Shown: positions 43,839 to 53,868 of the stretch, in pieces
Layout: every line of letters begins with the position of its first letter
Numbering within the stretch: the first letter of the stretch is position 1
Source: Fratercula arctica
Taxonomy: Eukaryota > Chordata > Aves > Charadriiformes > Alcidae
Assembly: GCA_947846985.1 (NCBI GenBank)
Contig: CANTUZ010000025.1
Location: forward strand, 2,912,100-2,976,099
Direction: 5' to 3'
DNA: 64,000 nucleotides
The notes under the pieces: generated by a model
Told to the model about the DNA's origin: nothing
The model's input: only the letters and a program-made list of their open reading frames with translations
Databases searched by the model: none
Translations under genes and position numbers: made by a program

Positions 43839-44399
43839 GAGATGGACAGGAAATTGGCTAACAGGCCACACTCAGAGGGTGGTGATCAGTGTTTTTTTCT
43901 CAGGCTGGCAGCCTGTCATAAGTGGGGTCCCCTAAGGATTGATACTGGGCCCCATGCTTTTCAGCATCTTCATAAATGATCTGGACAATAGGATTGAAAA
44001 CACCCTCACCGAGTTTGTTGATGACACCAAACTGGGTAGTGAGGTGGGCATGTCAGAACAGTAACCCATCTTACAGAGAGACCTGGTCAGGCTGGAAGAG
44101 TGCACAAACAAGAACTGTATGAAGTTTAACAAAGACAATTGCAAGGTCCTGCACCTGTGACAGAATAACCAAAGAGCTCAGTACAGGCTAGGATCTGTGT
44201 GGCTGGGGAGTAGCTTTGCTGAAAGGGACCTGGGGATCCTGGTGGACAACAAGCTGAACATGAATCAGCAGTGCTCTGCTGCAGCAGCAAAGGCAAATTG
44301 GATCCTGGGCTGCATCCACAGGGGCATTACTAGCAGATAGAGATGTGATCACTGTACTCAGCTCTTGTCAGGCCACACCTGGAGTACTGTGTCCAGTTC

Positions 44400-44733
44400 A
44401 ATAATTTCAATACTTAAAGGGGGCTTATAAGAAAGATGGGGACAGACTTTTCAGCAGGGCCTGTTGCAATAGAACAAGAGGTAATGGTTTAATACTAAAA
44501 GAGGGTAGATTCAGACTAGATATAAGGAAGAAATTTTTTATGATGAGGGTGGTGAAACACTGGAACAGGATGCCCAGAGAGATGGTAGATGCCCCATCCC
44601 TGGAAACATTCAAGGTCAAGTTGGATGGGGGTCTGAGCAATCTGATCTAGTTGAAGATGTCCCTGCTCATTGCAAGGGGGTTGGACTAGATGACCTTTAA
44701 AAGTCTCTTCCAACCCAAACTATTCTATGATTC
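44400..44733 (+). mobile_element. CR1 tail fragment (CR1-b) inserted in CR1-a
   Basis: Reads the CR1 C-terminus (KEGRFRLDIRKKFFMMRVVK-like, HWNRMPREMVDAPSLETF) and the tail 'ttggactagatgacctttaa', ending 'attctatgattct'. The host sequence 'gtgtccagttc' stops at 44399 and resumes 'tggtccccac' at 44734. The octamer tail shares 'ttct' with the target. Confidence 0.85.
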
Positions 44734-44918
44734 TGGTCCCCACAATTAAAAATAGATGCAGACAGACTGAAGAGGGTCCAAAAGAGGGCCATAAAGATGA
44801 TTAAAGGTCTGGAGAATCTGCCCTATGAGAAAAGACTGAAAGAGGTGAGTCTTTTCTCCCAGGAGAAGAGAAGGCTCAGGGGAGACCTTATCACAGTATT
44901 CCAGTCCTTAATGGGTGG

Positions 44919-45075
44919 TGTAATGGTTTGGGCCAAGTTGGCCAATGACAAGATGACAGATGCTCTCCCCCACCTCTCACTCCAAGGAGAGGAAGAAGAG
45001 AGATAAAGAGATTTGTGAGTTTAGAAAAAACTAAACTACTTTCATGAAATATTAACAATAAAATAAAATAAAAGA
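44919..45075 (-). mobile_element. LTR-B fragment
   Basis: Starts TGTAATGGTTTGGGCC and carries the 'agataaagagatttgtgag' box, then stops in the A-rich stretch near 45075. It truncates CR1-a. Confidence 0.75.
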
Positions 45076-46927
45076 CTTTACAATTTAAGTCAGAGCTAGG
45101 GGTGAGTGTGAGAATTTGGCCTCTAAGCCTCATTAGGACAGAAGTTTAGCATATGCTGGGATATCACGCAGGACCCACGTCCTCACAAAGTCTGTGAGTG
45201 AGAACAAATCCCCCATCATCCTTTAGAAAAAACCCTGCATCCTCTTCCTCCCACAGTCCTGTTGGGAGTGGCAGGAGTGAAACAAGCTCACTGGCACCTG
45301 TCCCAGGTAGTATGAGCCCTGGCCTACACAGGCAGGGGAGAAAGGTGGAACACAAGCCAGGGAGGGCAGGGCAGGATGCTAAAGCAACAAGAGCAGGTCT
45401 GCAGGGCATGCTGAGATGATGCCGCCTGCAGAGAGCACAGCTGCAAAGGATGGAGCAGCCGCAGTCCGACACAGGTGAGGTAGGGAGCTCCGCACTAGGC
45501 TGGGGTCAGCCAAGGGGCCGTGGGCAGGCAGCCACCTCCAAAGCCCAGATCCAGCTGCCCAAAACTTCACAGCAGCATGTATTGGGATTAAGGCAGGAAC
45601 TATAGCTTGGTTCAGCTTGGTCCAAAAACCAAGCTAACTTTTTGTCAGCCCTTTCTGGATAGCGATCTGCAGCATGAATTGGCCCTTGCAAACAAATGCA
45701 TTTTTTTTCCTATGTCAGATTTTTGTAGGAGAGAGGGAGAAAAAAAAAAAGGCACCTCAAAACATATAGATTTAAATTTTTCCTGCGTATGTCTCTGTCC
45801 CATGACCCTTTCTCCCTCCCTTCCCCACGTCTGAGCACAAGCTCCAGCCTGTGCTATGGAAATGGCACCATCCAGGCTGCTGCTGCCTCTTGAACAAACT
45901 GTGTGCTGAAGTGCGTCAGGCTCCTGCTGCAGCCTGGGAAGGAACTAGCAGTGCTGCCTGCTCCCACTTTGTCTTGGTAGGGCACCTTCATCAGATGAAG
46001 CTGTTTCTTGACCTCAGCTGTCAGTCTGCCCGAGATTACAATTTTTTGGAGTCCTATTGGGGAACAAAGAAGGAGTTTTCAGGTTTCGGGAAGTTGTGTG
46101 CCCATGGGGCCCAGTACACCGCCCCCTCCTGCCCTGCTGCCGACAGCCTCCGCTCAACTCATGAGCTCCCACCCGGCTCCCTGGCCCGCACACACATATG
46201 CACACACAGAGAAACAGCCCTAAAATCAGTAACTAGACTACAGTAATTCCCCAACATGGGTGGCTTGAAACTGCTCGGGCTGAATAGCATTTGCTGTTCC
46301 ATCGCTGCAGTTGCCTCCCTCCGGCCCTGCGAGGAGCTGTTCTTTCCTCCTCCTGGAAGTTGTGCTGACACAGTTTCACTGCTACAAGTAGTTTGTCAAC
46401 ATCAAACTTCTCCTGTGTGCTATGTGTGCACCTCCCACCAACAGGGGCCAGCCACGCCATGGACACATTCGCCTCACCACTCCCCCAGCACAGGGGGCAG
46501 TGAGCGTGGTGGTGGTGGTGTGGAGTCCTATGGGGTGTGTGGGGAAGACAACTGGTGAGCATCCCCAGGCCAGAGACAGCCAAGGGGAACAGCATCTGCA
46601 AGGAAATGCAGAGATGCCAGTTTCACCCAGTATGTTGTGCTAGTTATCTTTTTTTTTAATATGGCAGGAAAGCGACAGTGACTTGGCTTTCCATAGTCTT
46701 ACAGAGGTTACTTGGAAACAGTGGCTTGGCAAAGTCAGGGATGGTGTTCACACAGAGACTTCTGCTCTTGTAGCGTCCATCCTTTGAACAAAAAAGATTC
46801 AAAAAATGTCAGTCCTTGTCCGTTGAAATTGAACAAAATTGAGAAATACTGAGTGGAAATTTATATATAAACATATGCATACACATATCTGTGTATGAAC
46901 AGATATTTTGACACTTTTATTGTCATG
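45076..46927. other. Anonymous, partly GC-rich DNA
   Basis: A GC-richer stretch (about 45160-46640) with no repeat similarity inside the window. Frames reach 131 codons (45851-46246 plus) but overlap frames on both strands and have no domain I know. It might be single-copy host DNA, and it is the best place here to look for an exon or regulatory element. Confidence 0.5.
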
Positions 46928-47689
46928 TGTTGTGGTTTTGGCCGGATTGGCCAATCAGAACGACAGATGGCCCTCCCCACCCCCCTCTCCTCAGAGAGGA
47001 GACGAAGAGATAAGGAGATTTACGAGTTTAGAGAAAGAACTAAACTACTTTAATGAAACTAATAATAATTAAGGAAAAAAGAAATAATAATAAAATAAAA
47101 TTTAAAAAAAAGTATACAATATATACAAAACGGTATCCAGCTCCCAGGATGATGACTGCATCACCAGCAGACACAGGGAAAGTCCCAGACTGGAGTCAGC
47201 GACGGACAGGAGCTGAATTCTGGAACTAGAGTCAGGAATGCTCAGATCGGGATCAAAGGCAGATGAACAGACAGGGTCCTCCTCAGATGTCGGCCACTGA
47301 ATAAAAAGCGAGCCAGAGCAGCCTTGCCCCTTTGATCCCTCAGCTTTTGTACTGAGCGTGATGCAGATGGGATGGAATACCCCTGTTGGTCAGTTTTGGG
47401 TCACCTGTCCTGTCCGCTCCTCCCTGCAGGTGGGACCCCTCTACGCTTCTCCGCTTCCGACCCTCTAACGGGGCAAACAGCGAAGTTAGCTGACCTTGGC
47501 TGTTATAGCAATAAGCAAGAGCCTCTCTGCCTACCATTCCTTGGTATAATCAGGTCTTATCACTCTGAGAGTGAAGAGTTTCTGAACAATATGCTGTTAA
47601 TTTCAGACTTTAGTCAGTCAGAAGAGGCCCAGCTAAAAAGTAAAATTACAAATCAGAAAACTGGTTCTGTTTTACCTCAAACCAGGACA
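46928..47689 (-). repeat. 3' LTR of ERVL copy C (LTR-B)
   Basis: 762 bp, TGTTGTGG...CCAGGACA on the plus strand. Next to it, read on the minus strand, is AATAAGGGGTGGAA, the polypurine tract. Confidence 0.9.
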
Positions 47690-48049
47690 TTCCACCCCTT
47701 ATTCCATACCATTTGCGTCATGCTCAGATTACTGTCACTTCTTATCCATCAAATATATACATATATAGAGATACATAGATCTCTCACTTATGATTTATCT
47801 TTATACACCAAAGTTCATTAAGTTCATTTAGTTCATAATTGCAGGTTTTCATCTATCATAGCAGACTCTCAGGGCAGAAAAGATGATGTAAAGTTCATTG
47901 TGGTCCATGTCCACAGGTAGTATGTCCATCCTGAAGAGTTTGCTGGACACCACTTGATGAAACTAGCTCAGGTCTCATCACCACTATGTTATCCTGAAAA
48001 ACACTTATTGAACACTGTTAGTATTCTATAACAATTAACATCATACAGC
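47690..48049 (-). other. Non-coding tail of ERVL copy C
   Basis: 360 bp between the integrase stop and the LTR. AT-rich with a TATA-repeat (47755-47775). No env or dUTPase frame. Confidence 0.6.
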
Positions 48050-49090
48050 TCAGAGTTGAGTATTCTCACCAAGGGTTACATTTCCTTGAGGTACACACTG
48101 AATTTCTCCATTCTCCATCATCACCCACCAAGTACATCCAGGTCCTTGAGCAAAAACAGTCCCACGAATGGGTCTGCTTTTGCCTGAGGCAGGAAAAACC
48201 CAAACAGTTTTCCCCAGCATATTCCTCTCATGTACCACAGGGACTTTATCCCCTTCTATATTATGTAAAAGGTCTGATGGAGCAGGACCAGCTCGACTGA
48301 TGGATCCCCTGGTGTTAACTAACCAGGTAGCTTGTGCTAAATGCTTGTCCCAATTTTTAAAGGTTCCACCCCCCATTGCTTTCAGGGTGGTTTTTAACAA
48401 TCCATTGTATCGCTCAGTTTTCCCAGAAGCCGGTGCATGACAGGGGATGTGATATACCCACTCAATGCCATGTTCTTTTGCCCAATTACTTATAAGACTG
48501 TTTTTGAAATGAGTCCCCTTGTCTGACTCAATTCTTTCTGGAGTACCATGTCGCCACAAGACTTGCCTTTCAAGGCCCAGGATGGTATTCCGGGCAGTGG
48601 CATGGGGCATGGCATAGGTTTCCAACCATCCGGTGCTTGCTTCCACCACTGTAAGCACGTAGCGCTTACCCTGGCAGGTTTGAGGGAGTGTGATATAGTC
48701 AATTTGCCAAGCCTCCCCATACTTATATTTTAGCCATTGTCCCCCATACCACAAAGGTTTTAACCTTTTAGCTTGTTTGATTTCGGCGCATGTTTCACAG
48801 TCATGGATAACCTGCTCAATAGTGTCCATGGTTAAATCCACCCCTCGGTCACGGGACCATTTATATGTTGCATCCCTTCCTTGATGACCTGAAGTGTCAT
48901 GGGCCCACCGAGCTACAAATAGTTCACCTTTATGTCCCCAGTCCAAACCTGTCTGGAAAATCTTAGCAGCCTCGTCCACTTGCTGATTGTTTTGATGTTC
49001 CTCAGTGGCTCGATTCATGGGTATGTGGGCATCTACGTGACATACCTTCACGACTAGTTTCCCTAGCCAGTCAGCAATGTCTTGCCACAA
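48050..49090 (-). CDS. pol: ERVL copy C RNase H end and integrase, uninterrupted frame
   Basis: A 346-codon open frame without stops. It opens at the RNase H C-terminus (HVDAHIPMNRATEEHQNN), then shows the integrase zinc motif complete (AHDTSGH...HDCETC). The core has D (WQIDYITLP), D (ESDKGTHF) and E (SGKTERYNG). The C-terminal domain ends KTVWVFPASGKSRPIRGTVF and ...GNVTLGENTQL. Integrase inserts retroviral DNA. The frame has no start of its own and lies behind five stops in reverse transcriptase, so normal Gag-Pol expression is excluded. It is the best-preserved integrase in the window. The conserved Asn after the second Asp is Lys here. Confidence 0.9.
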   Translation of the reverse strand: MWQDIADWLGKLVVKVCHVDAHIPMNRATEEHQNNQQVDEAAKIFQTGLDWGHKGELFVARWAHDTSGHQGRDATYKWSRDRGVDLTMDTIEQVIHDCETCAEIKQAKRLKPLWYGGQWLKYKYGEAWQIDYITLPQTCQGKRYVLTVVEASTGWLETYAMPHATARNTILGLERQVLWRHGTPERIESDKGTHFKNSLISNWAKEHGIEWVYHIPCHAPASGKTERYNGLLKTTLKAMGGGTFKNWDKHLAQATWLVNTRGSISRAGPAPSDLLHNIEGDKVPVVHERNMLGKTVWVFPASGKSRPIRGTVFAQGPGCTWWVMMENGEIQCVPQGNVTLGENTQL

Positions 49091-50749
49091 TTCAGCAGCC
49101 CAGATGGGTTTACCTGTGTGCTGCCAGTTGCTCTGCTTCCACTACTTTAACCATCTCCACACAGCATTGGTCACCATCCATGAGGCAGTATAGAGATAGA
49201 GTATTGGCCGCTTTTCTCATTCAGCAATGTCTAAGGCCAGCTGGATGGCTTTTACCTCAGTAAACTGGCTCGATTCACCTTCTCCTTCAGCTGCTTCTGC
49301 GACTTATCATGTAGGACTCCATACAGCAGCTTTCCACTTTCTATGTTTCCCTACAATACGACAAGATCCATCAGTGAACAGAGCACACTGTTTCTCATTA
49401 TCTGAGAGTTCATTATATGGTGGGGCTTCCTCAGCACGTGTTACCACCTCCTCAGGTGGCATTGTGAAGTCTCTGCCTTCGGGCCAGTTTGTGATCACTT
49501 CTATGATTCCTGGACGTTTTGGGTTTCCTATTCGAGCTTGCTGCATGATTAAGGCAACCCACTTACTCCAGGTAGCATCGGTGGCATGATGAGTAGAAAG
49601 AACTTCACCCTTGAACATCCAGCCCAGCACTGGTAATCAGGGTGCCAGGAGGAGCTGTGCTTCAGTACCAATTACCTCTGAAGCAGCTCCAACTCCTTCA
49701 TATGCTGCCAAGATTTCTTCCGCAGCTGGGGTCTAGTTGGCCTTGGAGCCTTTGTATCCTTGACTCCAGAATCCTAGGGGTCGACCTCGGGTCTCCCCTG
49801 GTGCTTTCTGCCAGAGGCTCCAGGTAGGGCCATTGTCTCCGGCTGCAGTACAGAGCACATTTTTAATGTCCTGTCCTGTTCGGACTGGTCCAAGTGCTAC
49901 TGCATGCACAGTCTCTTGTTTAATTTGCTCAAAGGCTTGTCATTGCTCAGGACCCCACATAGACTCATTTTTCTTTAGAGTCACTTCATAGAGAGGTTTC
50001 ACAATCTGACTATAACCTGGAACGTACATTCTCCAGAAACCCAGAATGCCTAAGAAGGCTTGTGTTTCCTTTTTGTTAGTTGGTGGGGACATAGATGTTA
50101 TTTTGTTAATCACATCCATTGGGATCTGGCGACGACCATCTTGCCATTTAATTCCCAAGAACTGCATGGCTTATGCAGGTCCCTTGACCTTACCTCTTTT
50201 TATGGCAAAACCTGCTTTCAAAAGAATCTTGATTATTTTCTTACCTTTCCTGAAAACTTCTCCTGCTGTATTACCCCACACAATGATGTCATCAATGTAT
50301 TGCAGGTGTTCTGGAGCTCCACCCTTCTCCAGTGCAGGCTGGATCAGCCCATGGCAAATGGTGGGGCTGTGTTTCCACCCCTGGGGCAGTCAGTTCCAGG
50401 TGTACTGGATGCCTCTCCAGGTGAAAGCAAACTGTGGCCTGCACTCTGCTGCTAAAGGAATAGAGAAAAATGCATGAGCAATGTCAATGGTAGCATGTCA
50501 CTTGGCTGCCTTGGACTCCAGTTCATACTGCAGTTCTAGCATGTCTGGCACAGCAGCACCCAGTGGTGGTGTGACCTCATTCAGGCCACCATAGTCTACT
50601 GTGAGCCGCCACTCTCCAGCAGACTTTCACACTGACCATATAGGGCTGTTAAAGGGTGAGCGAGTCTTGCTGATCACTCCTTGGGTCTCCAGTTGATGAA
50701 TCAGGTTCTGGATGGGAATCAGGGAGTCTCAGTTGGTGCAATACTGTCA
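49091..50749 (-). pseudogene. pol: ERVL copy C pol: reverse transcriptase and RNase H
   Basis: Reverse transcriptase is readable from about 50740, with palm and YIDDIIVWG (near 50290), the FLGIKWQDGRRQIPMDVINK segment (50167-49940) and RNase H (LFTDGSC, 49390). Stops shared with A and B are at 50498-50500, 49940-49942, 49733-49735, 49637-49639 and 49217-49219. A TGA at 49307-49309 is shared with copy 1 (4741-4743). A further stop near 50390 is shared with B only. The tract about 49550-49990 is nearly identical to A and B, while 49435-49550 is clearly different. Confidence 0.88.
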
Positions 50750-51232
50750 TCAATGCACCATGGAAGTAGCAATTGGCACTTGCTGTTCTTTAACCCTCAG
50801 CAGTCCCACCATAGAAGGGTCACCTGAAAGGCCAGGTAAGGTAGACAGCTGTGTAATGTCCTCAGTCTCTACAGCTGCTTTACCAAAAGCCCACCCATAC
50901 CCCTTTGGGTCTTTGACATACCCTTTCTTGAGGAAGTCTATGCCAAGGATGCACGGAGCATCTGGACCAGTCACAATGGGGTGCTTCTCCCATTTATTCC
51001 CAGTTAGGCTCACTTCAGGCTCCAGTACAGTCAGTTCTTGAGACCCACTTGTCAGTCCAGAAATAGTGACAGATTCTGTCCCTTTATGATTTGATGGCAA
51101 TAGGGTGCACTGTGCACCAGTGTCCACAAGGGCTGTATTTTTTTGTGACTCTAATGTGCCAGGCCATCGAATCCACAGAGTCCAATAAACTCTGTTGTCC
51201 CTCTCCTCCTCCTGGCTGGAGGCAGAGCACCT
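50750..51232 (-). pseudogene. pro: ERVL copy C protease
   Basis: A 125-codon frame (51127-50750) carries the active site (MDTGAQCTLLPSNHKG) and core (CILGIDFLKKGYVKDPKGYG). A TGA at 50750-50752 ends it where reverse transcriptase should continue. The upstream in-frame TAG at 51233-51235 is the conserved gag end. Confidence 0.85.
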
Positions 51233-51728
51233 CTAATGTCTGTAATTAGTAGATGAGTTTCTACCTGGACTGGAGAACCACCCCCTGCGGATTGGAGCAG
51301 CAGTCCTCCTGGAATAATTTGTTCTTCTATCTGCGTTACCTTGCAACTCACTTACTCATGCCTGTAGGGCTGAGGTAGGTTTCTTATCCCACTTACTCAT
51401 GTCCTCTCCATAGTCACAGAGGCAAAACCACAGGATATTTCGTAGTGTGTTGTTTCCTCTGAGTCGGTCTCGTAGGAGGGGGTCTTCTCCTAATGGCTGC
51501 AACACGGGTCCACGCGGGGGAAGAATAAGATCTCTCCTCCATCCTAGATAGTTTATCAAACAGTTTCTCAAACAGTTTCTCATTTTTCTCAATCGTTTTC
51601 TCAGTTAATCTTTCCACAGCTGCTACAGTGAGGGGACGAGAGAGACTGTCTTCATACCGTCGCATTTGTGCTTCTCTAAAATAACCTTTTCCAGACCGCT
51701 CCATGGGAGATCCATGTTCGCTCCTCAA
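51233..51728 (-). pseudogene. gag: ERVL copy C gag C-terminus
   Basis: Frames at 51728-51414 and 51592-51356 read a coiled coil (VERLTEKTIEKNEKLFEKL, DKLSRMEERS) and a basic stretch. In the other frame they read LWFCLCDYGEDMSKWDKKP, the segment that precedes the TAG. The capsid-like part and N-terminus are absent. A frameshift separates the two frames. Confidence 0.8.
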
Positions 51729-51734
51729 CTAAAG

Positions 51735-52885
51735 ATTGGTTCCTATTATACTACCTTGCTATAGATTAGCATGGTATGATATTACTACACAAGACTAATG
51801 CTCTTAGTTATACAATCCTTGTTCATATCAGATCATGCCAATAATTTCTTCCTGCGATGGGTAGTTTTGCACCATTAAAAATCATCCTAGAGGTCACCCA
51901 AAGAGGATCTTTAACACATTGTCCTTCTCTTGATCAGCTATGTGTAGATCATGACCCTTTTCTTGGCAGGGGAGAAACTTGCTCAGGATCAAAATAACAG
52001 TTCTCAGGCATACAGTATATCTGAGGACCAAAGGTGCAGTAAGCCTCTGAAATCACAGGGCACTTGGATCAAAATTTTGGCTCTAATGACTGATCAGAGG
52101 AACCGAGCACTTCTAGAATATTACCCTATCTCAATAGTAGTCAAGCAAGTATTCTGAATAAAATTTTCTGACGTTACATATAGAAATGTTTTAAAAAGTC
52201 AGAGCAATTACTTGACAGGACTTGCATCTTGGTAGTTCTGATATTTACTTCTTTTCTGTCTTTTGTTAGGTTTATTTTATTGTAAACAAAAATTAAGTTT
52301 AATACTATTGTTAACTTGTAGAGCTAAAAGAAATGCAAGCAGATAAAGTGCATAAAGAAAGAACAGGACAAGCTTGGTTAGTTTTATGCATCATCATGAA
52401 TATAGTAGTAAGATTCTGTCCAGACAATAATAATAATGAGGTAGTGAGTAAAAAGGTCTATTTTACAGAAGGACTTTCAGATACAGGACTGTGCTGGCAC
52501 TGTCAGCAGCCTTTACACAGTAGATTAGAGCTGTATAATTAGTGGTATATAAATACAGAATTCACTTTTTACTGAGTTCATTTAATGGCTGTATTCACAT
52601 TTAAAAGAGTCACTGAAATGTTAAATCCACACTTCAGTTAAACAGACCAGTTTAAAAGTTCTTGCTGTTAAGACTGTTCTGAATGGAGATATATTATAAA
52701 CACAGTTCAATAGAGTGAGGTTAGACTCTAATTTGAATACACAAACTAAGACTACAGGAGGCAAACTATCAAACTGAGGTTCCCTTTTATTTACCATGAT
52801 GTTATTTTTACTGTTTACCTCATGTTGGACTAAATTTACAAAAAAATTGTCATGAGATCTGTATGATTAATAACAAGAAAATGAT
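51735..52885. other. Anonymous AT-rich DNA
   Basis: No gene or mobile element recognised. Frames are at most 69 codons. Confidence 0.6.
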
Positions 52886-53868
52886 CATAGAATCATAGAA
52901 TGGTTAGAGTTGGAAGGGACCTTAAAGATCATCTAGTTCCAACCCCCCTGCCATGGGCAGGGACACCTCCCACTAGACCAGGTTGCTCAAAGCCCCATCC
53001 AGCCTGGTCTTGAACACCTCCAGGGATGGGGTATCCACAACTTCCCTGGGCAACCTGTGCCAGTGCCTCACCACCCTCACAGTAAGGAATTTCTTCCTGA
53101 TATCCAATCTAAATCTCCCCTCTTTCAGGTTAAAATCGTTACCCCTCGTCCTATCATTACACTCCCTCATAAAGAGTCCTTCCCCATCTTTCCTGTAGGC
53201 CCCCTTTAGGTACTGGAAGGCTGCTATAAGGTCTCCCTGGAGCCTTCTCTTCTCCAGGCTGAACAACCCCAACTCTCTCTCAGTCTGTTTTCATAGCATA
53301 GGTGCTCCAGCCCTCTGATCATCTTCGTGGTCCTCCACTGGACCCATTCCAACAGGTCCATGTCCTTCTTGTGTGGAGGGCTCCAGAGCTGGACGCAGTA
53401 CTCCAGGTGGGGTCTCACCAGAGCGAAGTAGAGGGGCAGAATCACCTCCCTCGACCTGCTGGCCACGCTTCTTTTGATGCAGTCCAGGATGCGGTTGGCT
53501 TTCTGGGCTGCAAGCGCACATTGCCAGCTCATGTTGAGCTTCTCATCCACCAGCACCCCCAAGTCCTTCTCCTCAGGGCTGCTCTCAAGCCATTCTCCAC
53601 CCAACCTGTATTTGTGCCTGGGATTGCCATGACCCAGGTGCAGGACCTTGCACTTGGCCTGGTTGAGCTTCATGAGGTTCACACAGGCCCACCTCTCAAG
53701 CCTGTCCAGGTCCCTCTGGATGGCATCCCTTCCCTCCAGCATGTCGACCACGTCACACAGCTTGGTGTCGTCGGCAAACTTGCTGAGGGTGCACTCAACC
53801 CCACTGTCCATGTCTCTAACAAAGATGTTAAACAGCACCAATCCCAGTACTGACCCCTGTAGAACAGA
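52886..53868 (-). mobile_element. CR1 fragment (CR1-c)
   Basis: Tail at 52886 ('atcatagaatcatagaatgg'). A 205-codon minus frame (53841-53224) starts just before the [18 protein letters not shown] catalytic region and runs through [20 protein letters not shown]. After a frameshift, 53272-52973 completes the C-terminus (HWHRLPREVVDTPSLEVFK). 5'-truncated near 53868, where another CR1 tail begins. Confidence 0.93.

Larger units (their letters stand above)
42100..44918 (+). mobile_element. CR1 LINE (CR1-a) split by three later insertions
   Basis: CR1 pieces at 42100-42338, 42934-43118, 43839-44399 and 44734-44918 read in order as reverse transcriptase. They begin near the [15 protein letters not shown] region, then [14 protein letters not shown] at 43025-43070, then the FADDTK region near 44010 (written as FVDDTKL), then the RMKGLENLPYEKRL region at 44800. 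Interruptions are LTR-D (42339-42933), LTR-B (43119-43838) and a second CR1 tail (44400-44733). An LTR-B fragment cuts the 3' end at 44919. Stops and frameshifts are many. Confidence 0.88.
46928..51728 (-). mobile_element. ERVL copy C, 5'-truncated
   Basis: Minus-strand order from 51728 down: gag C-terminus, protease, reverse transcriptase, RNase H, integrase, non-coding tail, 3' LTR (46928-47689). The 5' LTR and most of gag are missing, with the break in gag near 51700. The purine-rich tract beside the LTR (47690-47707) matches that of copy 1. Integrase is open throughout, while reverse transcriptase has the shared stops. Confidence 0.9.

Noticed and set aside
45851..46246. A 131-codon frame as a host exon or gene
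   Set aside because: Overlapping frames of similar length occur on both strands, and I see no domain or convincing splice context. Left as anonymous DNA.
15442..50500. APOBEC-type hypermutation as the source of the shared pol stops
   Set aside because: The changes are of mixed type (C to T, TAC to TAG, G to T) and shared by copies, not a strand-wide excess of TGG to TAG/TGA.
53302..53853. A 183-codon plus-strand open frame
   Set aside because: It is antisense to CR1-c reverse transcriptase, which has clear motifs on the minus strand. The same holds for 57252-57782 and 48168-48440.
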